12,446 bases of DNA from Desulfobacteraceae bacterium (GCA_013203195.1 JABMQM010000450.1:1-12446); one strand, 5' to 3'; shown: positions 1-6,908, numbered from the stretch's first letter. Numbers and translations are program-made. Notes: generated from the sequence alone by a model not told the origin.

Positions 1-233
1 AAACTGATTACTGATAACCGATAACTGATCACTTACATTTGTGCCTTAGTGGCATAGATTTATGGAATGTTGGAAATACTGGAAGACGGGATATGGGTTG
101 GAAAGAAGGTAATATGGCATTTATTATTTCTTTTCTAAATAAACAATTAAAATCGTCTATTTCCCTTTAGTCCCGTCATTCCAGTATTCCATTGCCCCTT
201 TCTTTCCAATGGTGCAAGAGCAGGGCAAGCTAT
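1..233. repeat. Repeat-rich region beyond the 3' end of the redox operon
   Basis: No gene is visible here. Positions 3-30 are four tandem heptamers (actgatt, actgata, accgata, actgatc), a short degenerate repeat. Positions 71-91 and 171-191 form an imperfect inverted repeat: the arms are related by tactggaa and gacggga blocks and differ by two one-base indels, with about 80 bp of AT-rich DNA between them. The redox operon ends at 234 and is transcribed into this region, so the inverted repeat would lie in its 3' untranslated RNA. It lacks the compact GC stem plus T-run of an intrinsic terminator, so I do not call one. Confidence 0.5.
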
Positions 234-2768
234 TTACGCCTTGGTCACTTTGACCACATTATCCAGCATGGCCCATTGTCCGCTGATCGGATCCGGTTTG
301 TTGGCCATGATCCAATTGGGATGCACACCGTACGTATCCCAGTTCTTGAGCTTGAGATCTGGATCGTTGTCCCCAGCCAGCGGAGCCTTCTTTCCGGAGG
401 CATACCGGCCGTACTCCCAGTGCCCCAGATGGTGAGAAATGGAAACAACGCCGGGCACGACACCTTCCGTGACATCGGCGGTGGTGGTAATTTCACCGAT
501 CTCGGACTTGATCTTGATTTGGTCTCCGGATTTGATTCCTAAGCGCTTGGCCGTCTTTGTATTAATCTTGGCAGGATTGTCATGACAGATTTCGGTGAGC
601 CACTTGCAGTTGGCCGAGCGGGAATGAATGTGAACCGCGACCTTGTAAGACGTCAGAATCAGATCGTCCGGTCCCATCTTTTCATGGGACGGAATGGGCG
701 TGTAGCTGGGCAGTGCCGGAAGATTTTTGGCCTCCAACAGCTCGGAATACAGCTCGAAGTATCCGGACTTGTTGACCGCATCCGGTGGGAAACCCTTATA
801 GACCTTGTCACCGATCTTCTGGCCCACATAGGCCTTAAAGGACTTCTTGGTTTTGACGTAACCTGTTTGCTTGGCTTCGGCTGCGCTCTTGACCTTGGCT
901 TTTTTCCAGTTCCAATAAACACCGGTGGCCTCGTCCAGGATAACGCCTTCTGCCTTTAGATCCTCTTCTTTGATCTCCTTTTTATGTGCGAAGTATTTGG
1001 GCTTGGCTTTGGCATCATGCCAGACCCCGTGTTTTTTCATGTATTCGAATCCGCCGGCTTCTTTGACGCCCGGCGTCATCTCGCACGACATCTTGACGAA
1101 CTCTTCGGCCGAATTAAATCCTAAAGGAAAGCCCATTCTGTCTGCCAACTCACATACTACGTCCTTGAAGTCGCGGCTTTCGCCCAATGGTTTTACGAAG
1201 GGCTGACGGATGTAGTACTCGGGAATCTGGGTAGGAGAAACCATGTCTTCCCAGTCCCACCACTCCAGATAGGATGGATTGGGCAGGATGAGATCTGCCA
1301 GGGCGGCCGATTCATCATAATAGGCGTTGACATTGACCGTAAAGGGGATCAGACTTTCATCCTTTAAGATATCGATGTTCTCCTGGATTTCGCCGTGGGA
1401 ATAAACCGGTGTGTAACAATACCACATGTATATCTCCGGTCTGCCGGCCTTGCCGTCTTTAATCATCTTTAAGACCTGATGATTGGCGCCATGGGTCGGA
1501 TAAGCGATCTGGCCGGGAAACCCATGGGTTATCTTGAGGCTTTTGCCCTTGGGCTTTTTCTTGGGACCCTTGGGGTATTTCCATTTGGCACCCACAGCCC
1601 GGCAACGGCCTCCGGGATTATCGATGTTGCCGGTAATGGCGGCCAGCATCTGGATGGCACGCTCGGTGTCGGCGCCGTGGTGATGGGCAACTGCACCGCG
1701 GTAGCTGATCACGCAGGCTGGTTTTGTTTTGGCCAATTCCAGGGCAATAGACTTGATCTTGGCCGCAGGTACACCACTGATCTTTTGAGCCCACTCCGGT
1801 GTAAAGCTCGCAAGATGCTTTTTCAAAGCAGCCACCTTTTCCCCCGTACTTGCCTTTCGATTCTTGGTGGCCTTGATAAATTTAAAAAAAGTCTTGTCAT
1901 ACAGATCGGCGTCCATGATGACCTTGCACATGGCCAGCACTACAGCACGGTCGGAGCCAGGTTTGACAGGAACCCACTCCGTGGATTTGGCTGCCGTGTT
2001 GGACATTCTGACGTCAAATGTAAAGAGTTTTACTTTCCGATCAACCACGGCATCAATCAGTCTTTGGCTCACAGGAATACCATTGGTGTGGGCTTCCAGA
2101 CAGTTGCTGCCAAAATTGATAACAAATTTAGTGTTGTCAAAATCCCAGTTGTCGTAGTGCTTGCCCCAGGTCAATTCCTGGGCCGTCCACTTGGCGCCCT
2201 CGCAGATGGAGGTGTGGTTGCCGATGGTTTTGGTGCCGTAAGCGCCCAGGAATGCGCTTTTGACAATTTTGCTGGATGAGGCCTTCATGCGGCCGTAGTG
2301 GAACATGAATTTTTCCGGGTGGCCCTCGTCGCGCAGTTTTTTCAAGCGCGCCGCCAGGTCGGTCAGGGCCGCATCCCAACTGATGCGCTTCCATTTACCC
2401 TCACCGCGCTTGCCCACCCGTTTCATGGGATAAAGAATCCGGTCCGGATCATAGAGCTGGTTGACACCGGCAGCCCCTTTAGCACAGATTTTGCCTTTGC
2501 CCCTGATGGAACCAGGGTGTCCTTCCAGTTTAACGAGCCGGCCGTCTTCCACAAAACCGATCATGGAATCTCTGGTCACACAGCTCCAGCAGGCTGAAGG
2601 TATCATCTTTCTTTCAACGCCGGTCTTGGGTGAGAAATCCTTCCCGCCTTCAACAAAATCCACCGTCCCGGCCAGGGCGGTGGAACCGATCGTCTTTCCG
2701 GCGGCCAGGACCGCAGCACTCGCGACGCCAAGCCTCAAAAGATCACGGCGATTTATTTCTCGCTTCAT
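234..2768 (-). CDS. Tat-exported molybdopterin oxidoreductase, catalytic subunit (PsrA/PhsA/ArrA-like)
   Basis: This 844-residue protein is a catalytic subunit of the DMSO-reductase superfamily (Mo-bisMGD). It starts with a twin-arginine signal (RRDLLRLG at residues 7-14, then a hydrophobic stretch to about 34), so it should act in the periplasm. The N-terminal Fe-S motif has the spacing C60-x2-C63-x3-D67-x27-C95, with Asp in place of the usual third Cys. The sequence NHTSICEGA places C189 as the probable Mo ligand, as in polysulfide, thiosulfate, tetrathionate and arsenate reductases, and argues against a Ser-ligated or selenocysteine enzyme. The C-terminal dinucleotide-binding domain (about 705-844) is present with SHHLGHWEYGRYASG. 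The start is supported by ggagga about 7 nt upstream. It is the last gene of a four-gene operon, 15 nt after the Fe-S subunit. The electron partners are clear but the substrate is not. The family is certain and the subfamily probable. Confidence 0.88.
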   Translation of the reverse strand: MKREINRRDLLRLGVASAAVLAAGKTIGSTALAGTVDFVEGGKDFSPKTGVERKMIPSACWSCVTRDSMIGFVEDGRLVKLEGHPGSIRGKGKICAKGAAGVNQLYDPDRILYPMKRVGKRGEGKWKRISWDAALTDLAARLKKLRDEGHPEKFMFHYGRMKASSSKIVKSAFLGAYGTKTIGNHTSICEGAKWTAQELTWGKHYDNWDFDNTKFVINFGSNCLEAHTNGIPVSQRLIDAVVDRKVKLFTFDVRMSNTAAKSTEWVPVKPGSDRAVVLAMCKVIMDADLYDKTFFKFIKATKNRKASTGEKVAALKKHLASFTPEWAQKISGVPAAKIKSIALELAKTKPACVISYRGAVAHHHGADTERAIQMLAAITGNIDNPGGRCRAVGAKWKYPKGPKKKPKGKSLKITHGFPGQIAYPTHGANHQVLKMIKDGKAGRPEIYMWYCYTPVYSHGEIQENIDILKDESLIPFTVNVNAYYDESAALADLILPNPSYLEWWDWEDMVSPTQIPEYYIRQPFVKPLGESRDFKDVVCELADRMGFPLGFNSAEEFVKMSCEMTPGVKEAGGFEYMKKHGVWHDAKAKPKYFAHKKEIKEEDLKAEGVILDEATGVYWNWKKAKVKSAAEAKQTGYVKTKKSFKAYVGQKIGDKVYKGFPPDAVNKSGYFELYSELLEAKNLPALPSYTPIPSHEKMGPDDLILTSYKVAVHIHSRSANCKWLTEICHDNPAKINTKTAKRLGIKSGDQIKIKSEIGEITTTADVTEGVVPGVVSISHHLGHWEYGRYASGKKAPLAGDNDPDLKLKNWDTYGVHPNWIMANKPDPISGQWAMLDNVVKVTKA

Positions 2769-2783
2769 ATTATATCCTCCTTT

Positions 2784-3638
2784 TTAATTTATAACGTCCA
2801 GGATGGCATCGTTTTTCTCAAACTTCTTCTTGGCCGCCGCCATCTTCTTCAGCTCCCCCTGGTAGTCGATATAAAAACACATGGGTACCGTATTTTCCCC
2901 CGGGAGCAAGGTGGTTTGCTTGCGCTTTTCCACCAACCCGAATTCTTTGGCCAGCTTGGAAACCGAACTGGCCGGATCGTTGAGGTCACCGAAGAACCGC
3001 GCCCGCCCGGGACAGATGTTGACACAGGAAGGTACTACCCCCTCATCAATCCTGTGCTGACAAAAGTTGCACTTGGTGATGGCGTTTTTGGTTTTGTCCT
3101 TGCCGGAAAGCAGCGATTTATCCCAGTTGCGCGCACCGTAAGGACAGAATTCAATGCATTTCCCGCACCCGACACACAAAGAATTGTCAAACATAATCAC
3201 TCCGTCGGGGCGTTTGTAGGTGGCACCACCGCGGTAACGGATCGTCTTGCCGTCGGAAGTGGTGAACTTCCTCCGATCCTTGGGATACTCCGGACATTCC
3301 TTGACGCAAGGCGGAACTTTGTCATCCTTATTGCCCTCGCAGTGATTGCATAGCCGGGGCAAAAAGAGCTTCTGGCAGTTGGGATATTTCCCCACAACTT
3401 CCTCGTAGACAGCCGCACGGAATGCCCCTAAGGGAACTGCAAACTCAGCCTTGCAGGCTACGGTACAGGCACGGCAGCCGATGCAGCGCCGCAGATCAAC
3501 CACAAAGGCCCATCGGGGCGCTTTGGCCTTAGCCGCCATGGCCTTGCCTGCGGGCATAAGGCTGGCCGCTCCGGTGAGAGCCGCTGCTCCGGCTCCTTTG
3601 AGCACCTGTCGCCTGGAAAGGGGTAAATTTTTACGCAT
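2784..3638 (-). CDS. Tat-signal four-cluster [4Fe-4S] electron-transfer subunit (PsrB/TtrB/DmsB-like)
   Basis: This 284-residue protein has all sixteen cysteines of a DmsB/PsrB-type ferredoxin: C52/55/58/62, C97/100/111/115, C155/158/161/165 and C190/193/205/209. These would hold four [4Fe-4S] clusters that wire the molybdenum site to the cytochrome. It has its own twin-arginine signal (LSRRQVLKG at residues 7-15, then an Ala-rich stretch to about 36). Many homologous subunits lack one and are exported by riding on the catalytic subunit; here both partners can be exported independently. The start at 3638 has a strong aaggagg 7 nt upstream. It lies 29 nt after the cytochrome gene and 15 nt before the catalytic gene, so the three almost certainly form one complex. 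The C-terminal 60 residues are Lys-rich and may contact a partner. Confidence 0.9.
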   Translation of the reverse strand: MRKNLPLSRRQVLKGAGAAALTGAASLMPAGKAMAAKAKAPRWAFVVDLRRCIGCRACTVACKAEFAVPLGAFRAAVYEEVVGKYPNCQKLFLPRLCNHCEGNKDDKVPPCVKECPEYPKDRRKFTTSDGKTIRYRGGATYKRPDGVIMFDNSLCVGCGKCIEFCPYGARNWDKSLLSGKDKTKNAITKCNFCQHRIDEGVVPSCVNICPGRARFFGDLNDPASSVSKLAKEFGLVEKRKQTTLLPGENTVPMCFYIDYQGELKKMAAAKKKFEKNDAILDVIN

Positions 3639-3667
3639 ACTAAACCTCCTTTTTTAAAAAAATGTTT

Positions 3668-5242
3668 TTACTCTCCTTCTTCGAGATACTCGATCATCTC
3701 TTCAAAATGGGTTATGGCCGCATCAATAAGCATGATGGAATACTTCTTGTTGTGAACTCCGTTACCGAATTTAACGATGTTCAAATTCTCTTGGCCCTGG
3801 TTGAGCATCTTGCGGGCCTCGACCCGTCTGGGCTCAGACAGCTTGGCTTTGGCAAGGGCTGTCAAAGCTTCCTGCTCAATCTCCTTGCCGTACTTGATCT
3901 CGTCGGTCAGTTCGGTCTTCCATTCCTTGAGCATTTTCTTGTGATCCTTGGTGTGGCAACGCACGCAGGTTTTGGCCGAGGCCTTCATGATAATCTGGCC
4001 TTTGGCATTGAACTCTTTTTCCACATGGCATCCCAGGCAGTTGGTGCGAGCCTTGAACATAAAATCAGGTGTTCTGGAGACCCCCGGGCGCTTCGGCCCG
4101 GCAGACAAAAGGCGCTGATAGCGGTGTGGCTCCGGATGACAGGCCGCACAGCCCGGAAGCCTGGGTTGATTCATGTCTGAGCCGGCATAGGCTGCCATGA
4201 CGGGCTGGTCTAAATCCGCCTTGGTGTGCAAGATCGGCTGGTGGCAGTCCAGGCAGCGGGCGTTCTTTATGGTTACGTGCTTTTGGTGCATCAGCTTTTT
4301 GTTGCCGTCTTCCTTGAGAGCTTTGGCCCGATCATGGCAGGCCAGGCAGTTCTCCTTTTTTATTTGTCCGGCGTTTATCACCAGGGCTGTTTTAAGCTCG
4401 CCGCCTTCAAATAAGGCTTCGTACCGACCCCCACCCGCGGCCTGGATAAGCTCGATATGACAGCCGGCACAGCTGACATTAGCCTTTTGAAGCATCTCAT
4501 GGGTTATAGGCTTTTCGCCCGAGGTCTGGATCGGCTTGGTGGGAAGCTCATGGCATTGGGTGCATTTTCCCCGGTCCTGGTTGAACCTGACGTTTTTGAA
4601 ATGGCAGAGGTGACAGGCAGCCTTGGAAACCTCGAATTTTTTGGTGTCGGTCTCATGCTGGTGACAGGAGGTGCAGTTGACTTGCTGACCTTCGATCTGC
4701 TTTTCTTTGTCTAGATGAGGTTCGTGCACAAAAAGCACTTTCTCGGTAAATTTGATCTTCTTGGTCTTGAATTTATCGTCCGGTTTGCCGTGGCAGTTTG
4801 CGGTCATGCAGTTAGCGTCGCTGATCTTAGGTCTGGTTCTGATGGTTTCGCCACCTAATTTAATGTAGGAGAAGTGCTCCGGTGGATTCTTGGGAATGTG
4901 AGCACTCACGGTCTCAGGGTTTGAACCCGAAGTTTTATTCGATCCTTCGGTCTCTTTGGGCGGATAGTGACATTCAGCGCAGCCGAATTCCTTGTGCTTG
5001 CTTTTTTTCCAAAGCTCATAGCTTTTTTGGACAACGCCCGGATAGGTCAGAATATGACAGTAGCCGCAAAAAAACTGGGGCTGCGGAATATCGAGCTGTG
5101 GGATATCGGTTAAAAGCTGCACCTTCTGATCGGCTGATAAAGCCGGGCCGGACAAAAACAGAATCGCTACCAGGGCCATAACAAAAATCTGAATAAAAAT
5201 CCGGGTTTTAGTCTTGGTTTGCTGGTTGTTTATATTAATCAT
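3668..5242 (-). CDS. Dodecaheme periplasmic cytochrome c with NapC/NrfH-like N-terminus
   Basis: This 524-residue protein has eleven CxxCH motifs (starting at residues 59, 88, 190, 210, 227, 258, 299, 330, 365, 402 and 426) and one CX4CH motif (CMTANCH, 145-151), giving twelve predicted hemes. A hydrophobic helix at about 14-34 ends in ALSA, either a cleavable Sec signal or a retained anchor. The first two heme sites with KSKH between them (CGYCH...SKH...CAECH) recall NapC/NirT/NrfH quinol-oxidising cytochromes. The C-terminus (FGNGVHNKKYSIML) resembles the helical tail of NrfA-like multiheme cytochromes. No NrfD/PsrC-type membrane subunit is in the operon, so this protein probably exchanges electrons between the quinone pool or periplasmic carriers and the Fe-S/Mo subunits. 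An aaggag lies about 11 nt before the start. The start overlaps the end of the receiver gene by 8 nt, suggesting translational coupling. Confidence 0.9.
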   Translation of the reverse strand: MININNQQTKTKTRIFIQIFVMALVAILFLSGPALSADQKVQLLTDIPQLDIPQPQFFCGYCHILTYPGVVQKSYELWKKSKHKEFGCAECHYPPKETEGSNKTSGSNPETVSAHIPKNPPEHFSYIKLGGETIRTRPKISDANCMTANCHGKPDDKFKTKKIKFTEKVLFVHEPHLDKEKQIEGQQVNCTSCHQHETDTKKFEVSKAACHLCHFKNVRFNQDRGKCTQCHELPTKPIQTSGEKPITHEMLQKANVSCAGCHIELIQAAGGGRYEALFEGGELKTALVINAGQIKKENCLACHDRAKALKEDGNKKLMHQKHVTIKNARCLDCHQPILHTKADLDQPVMAAYAGSDMNQPRLPGCAACHPEPHRYQRLLSAGPKRPGVSRTPDFMFKARTNCLGCHVEKEFNAKGQIIMKASAKTCVRCHTKDHKKMLKEWKTELTDEIKYGKEIEQEALTALAKAKLSEPRRVEARKMLNQGQENLNIVKFGNGVHNKKYSIMLIDAAITHFEEMIEYLEEGE

Positions 5243-5597
5243 TTTGATTGATACTCCTTAGCCAGTAAAAGAGTTCGTCCGGGTCAACCGGTCTGTTGAG
5301 ACAGGCATAAATATGGTAGCAAATGGCATCTTTTAATTCAGGGTTATACGGATGTTTGGAAATACAGAAAAAATGGACTTGCGGGTATTTTAGAGTCAGG
5401 TTTCGAATTATGCGATTGTCGATTAATATCGTATCAATATCGATAAAGACCGCCATACAGGCATTCTCTTCAATGCATTTTCCCAAATCCAACAACGACT
5501 GCAGGGAGTAAGCTTGATATGGTCCTTCTTCCAGGATGGCGCACAGCTCACTACCCTGGGTTTCGTCTGTATCCAGCACTACAACTTTCTTTTCCAT
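5235..5597 (-). CDS. Stand-alone response-regulator receiver-like protein
   Basis: This 120-residue protein is about the size of a single CheY-like receiver domain, with no output domain. Visible landmarks are the acidic pair D9/D11 in VVVLDTDE, a candidate phospho-acceptor D53 in AVFIDID, S80 in the Thr/Ser switch position (FFCIS) and NRPVDPDEL near the end. Arg102 replaces the Lys that precedes the cis-Pro in most receivers. The fold assignment comes from motif order and is moderately safe; phosphorylation is not shown. It is the first gene of the redox operon and overlaps the cytochrome start by 8 nt. It may tune the activity or assembly of the complex by protein contact, since it cannot bind DNA by itself. 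The RBS is weak (agagtcagg directly before ATG, aagga further upstream), which leaves the start slightly uncertain. Confidence 0.72.
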   Translation of the reverse strand: MEKKVVVLDTDETQGSELCAILEEGPYQAYSLQSLLDLGKCIEENACMAVFIDIDTILIDNRIIRNLTLKYPQVHFFCISKHPYNPELKDAICYHIYACLNRPVDPDELFYWLRSINQND

Positions 5598-5620
5598 CCT
5601 GACTCTTATCCTTGGCCCAA

Positions 5621-5668
5621 ATTGTTTTGGTAAAAAGGTGCAACATTGTTTTGGTAAAAATGTGCGAC
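5621..5668. repeat. Two-copy 24-bp tandem repeat upstream of the redox operon
   Basis: Units at 5621-5644 and 5645-5668 are directly adjacent and differ at two bases. Each contains attgttttggtaaaaa followed by (g/t)gtgc(a/g)ac. The repeat ends about 24 bp before the receiver ATG, on the upstream side of the redox operon. On the minus strand each unit carries tttttaccaaaac. This could be a paired regulator-binding site or the leftover end of an insertion sequence; the IS21 family is known for multiple short terminal repeats. No transposase is nearby. Confidence 0.75.
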
Positions 5669-5985
5669 CGAATTAAAAACGCATGACGGTACTACAATGT
5701 AGCAAATACAATGCCAGGATAGTGGACAGAGAAATACAATTAGCCAATTGATTTAGAAATTCGGAGGAACTGCTGGTTTAACTGTTTAAAACAAATGAAG
5801 AAAATCCTAATAGGTTAGATATTTTGTTGTGGATGATCTTACGAAAAAATAAGGCAAGGAGTAAATACAGACTATCACGGCAGTGTCTACATTTTAGACA
5901 CACTATAGAGCAAATAAGTTTTTTAAATGTAAAATAAGCTATTTATACTGGTATAAAAATTAAACACAATTTTACACTGCAAACA

Positions 5986-6017
5986 TTAAAAAAGCCTGGC
6001 GCATAGGAACCGGCTTT
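5986..6017 (-). terminator. Terminator-like hairpin facing left with no gene in front of it
   Basis: On the minus strand, aaagccgg pairs with ccaggcttt (one bulged A) around a 10-nt loop. The stem arms are 6010-6017 and 5991-5999, and a run of six T follows (the a-run at 5988-5993 on the plus strand). This has the form of an intrinsic terminator for leftward transcription. No ORF lies to its right before the pilin gene, which runs the other way, so it would end either a small RNA or a lost gene. It may instead be a chance structure in a repeat-rich region. Confidence 0.4.
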
Positions 6018-6033
6018 GGATTAAGAGTAAGAT

Positions 6034-6182
6034 TGATGGTTTCGGAAAAAGTAAAAAATTCCTTTTTACCAACGTTTTAAGTTTAAGGTTTTAAGTATTT
6101 GCAAATAATCATAAAACAATGACCTAAAACCTAACAATTAAAACTTAAAACGTGATGAATTTGACTTTTTACGAATTCATCA
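6034..6182. repeat. 149-bp fold-back, MITE-like element
   Basis: The two ends are imperfect inverted repeats. Bases 6034-6052 (tgatggtttcggaaaaagt) match the reverse complement of 6164-6182 (tgatgaattcgtaaaaagt) at 16 of 19 positions. Further in, 6072-6084 (acgttttaagttt) is a perfect 13-bp inverted match to 6141-6153. Smaller hairpins nest inside each arm: gtaaaaa/tttttac at 6051-6069 and gatgaatt/aattcatc at 6154-6181. There is no coding capacity and no obvious target-site duplication. The form is that of a small non-autonomous element or a recurring intergenic repeat. Confidence 0.6.
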
Positions 6183-6190
6183 GTATTAAT

Positions 6191-6227
6191 TTACAAAATT
6201 TTGTAATTTATTTACAAAAAATTGCAA
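6191..6227. promoter_or_regulatory. Pair of operator-like palindromes 21 bp apart
   Basis: TTACAAAATTTTGTAA at 6191-6206 is a perfect 16-bp palindrome. A related, imperfect copy, TTACAAAAAATTGCAA, starts at 6212, exactly 21 bp later or about two helical turns, so a dimeric regulator could bind both on one DNA face. They lie about 270-305 bp upstream of the pilin start. The region is very AT-rich, so chance similarity is possible. Confidence 0.35.
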
Positions 6228-6495
6228 ATTAAAGCTAAGTTTTCCCCGGGCAAATTTCAGGCATTGCAGAGGCCAAAATATCTTTATACACAAATCCAAG
6301 ACGTTATAAATTTAAATTAATACTATTGAGTTCAAGGCACATTTTTTGCAAAATAAAAAAGTAAATTTTGGTTGCTTTTAGTGGGCTAATGAGGCTAAAA
6401 TTTATTTCAAAAAGCGGGAATTAAATACAAGCTTCTGAATATACATCAAAAAACTTAAAAAATGCAATTAATTTTTAACAAAAAGGAGGTTTAAA

Positions 6496-6891
6496 ATGCT
6501 TCGAAAACTAAGACGTAATAATGAAAGCGGTTTTACCCTGATTGAGTTGATGATTGTTATTGCGATCATCGGCATCCTGGCAGCCATCGCCATCCCCAAC
6601 TTTTTGTCGTATCGAACAAAGGGCCAGAATTCCGCAGCCCTCGCTAACGCCAAAAATTTCTATAATAGCGCGTTGGCTTACTTTGCCGATACCGATAGCA
6701 CCGTTACTCAGGTCACCGCCGCTCAGGCTGCTGTTGCTGGTAATGTACCCGGCTTTACTGTTGATGCTAATGTAACCATTGCCGGAGGGTCGATCACAGA
6801 CACCAGTGGTACTATTGCTTGTGATCTGACGTTTAGCCACACTGCATCAACCAAGACATATACCCTTGCACTCGATGGCTCTACATCTTAA
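6496..6891 (+). CDS. pilA: Type IV major pilin-like protein (prepilin)
   Basis: This 131-residue prepilin has a basic 12-residue leader ending in ESG, then the classic type III signal (FTLIELMIVIAIIGILAA). Prepilin peptidase would cut after Gly12 and methylate Phe1; Glu5 is present. The mature chain is 119 residues. Mature F1, F24, Y27 and F51 occupy the same positions as aromatics in the short Geobacter PilA, with extra F43, Y44 and Y50. Unlike that 61-residue pilin it has a Thr/Ala/Gly-rich C-terminal part (about 55-119) with only one Cys (C97), so no disulfide D-loop. The low-charge, Ser/Thr-rich tail would offer O-glycosylation sites. A strong aaaggagg sits 7 nt before the ATG and an intrinsic terminator follows 17 nt after the stop, so it is probably a single-gene transcript. 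No pilus assembly genes are in the window. It could be a minor pilin. Confidence 0.9.
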   Translation: MLRKLRRNNESGFTLIELMIVIAIIGILAAIAIPNFLSYRTKGQNSAALANAKNFYNSALAYFADTDSTVTQVTAAQAAVAGNVPGFTVDANVTIAGGSITDTSGTIACDLTFSHTASTKTYTLALDGSTS

Positions 6892-6908
6892 ATACTATGT
6901 TGCTTAAT

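Larger units (their letters stand above)
5598..6495. other. Gene-free AT-rich region between divergent redox operon and pilin gene
   Basis: About 0.9 kb with no credible ORF on either strand. Both promoters must lie here: one leftward for the redox operon and one rightward for the pilin. The repeats and hairpins inside it are listed separately. Smaller items: gtgtcta/tagacac (5883-5889 and 5895-5901), a 7-bp stem with a 5-nt spacer, and TTTATAC-tg-GTATAAA (5942-5957); either could be an operator. A GG-N10-GC pair at 6260-6273 (agGCAttgcagagGCc) loosely fits a sigma-54 -24/-12 element for the pilin. A weak sigma-70 alternative is ttgagt (6326) with caaaat 17 bp later. None of these promoters is firm. 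Confidence 0.6.

Noticed and set aside
1479..2279. Long plus-strand ORF (266 codons) antisense to the molybdenum subunit
   Set aside because: It lies wholly within a clearly conserved gene on the other strand, has no recognisable domain, and is the shadow expected from GC-biased codon use.
234..2768. Formate dehydrogenase or nitrate reductase assignment for the molybdenum subunit
   Set aside because: No in-frame UGA/Sec at the Mo-ligand position, no His-type Fe-S motif of NarG, and the NHTSIC context with a separate four-cluster subunit fits the Psr/Phs/Ttr/Arr group better.
5621..5668. Possible minimal CRISPR array
   Set aside because: Only two units, directly adjacent with no spacer between them, and no cas genes in the window.
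6260..6273. Sigma-54 promoter for the pilin
   Set aside because: GG-N10-GC spacing is right, but only part of the TGGCAC/TTGC consensus matches and it would give a leader of about 210 nt; too weak for a feature.
6496..6891. General secretion pseudopilin (GspG-like)
   Set aside because: The N-terminus is shared, but the low-complexity Thr/Ala/Gly tail, lack of a GspG-type C-terminal calcium site and solitary strong expression signals fit a pilus subunit better.
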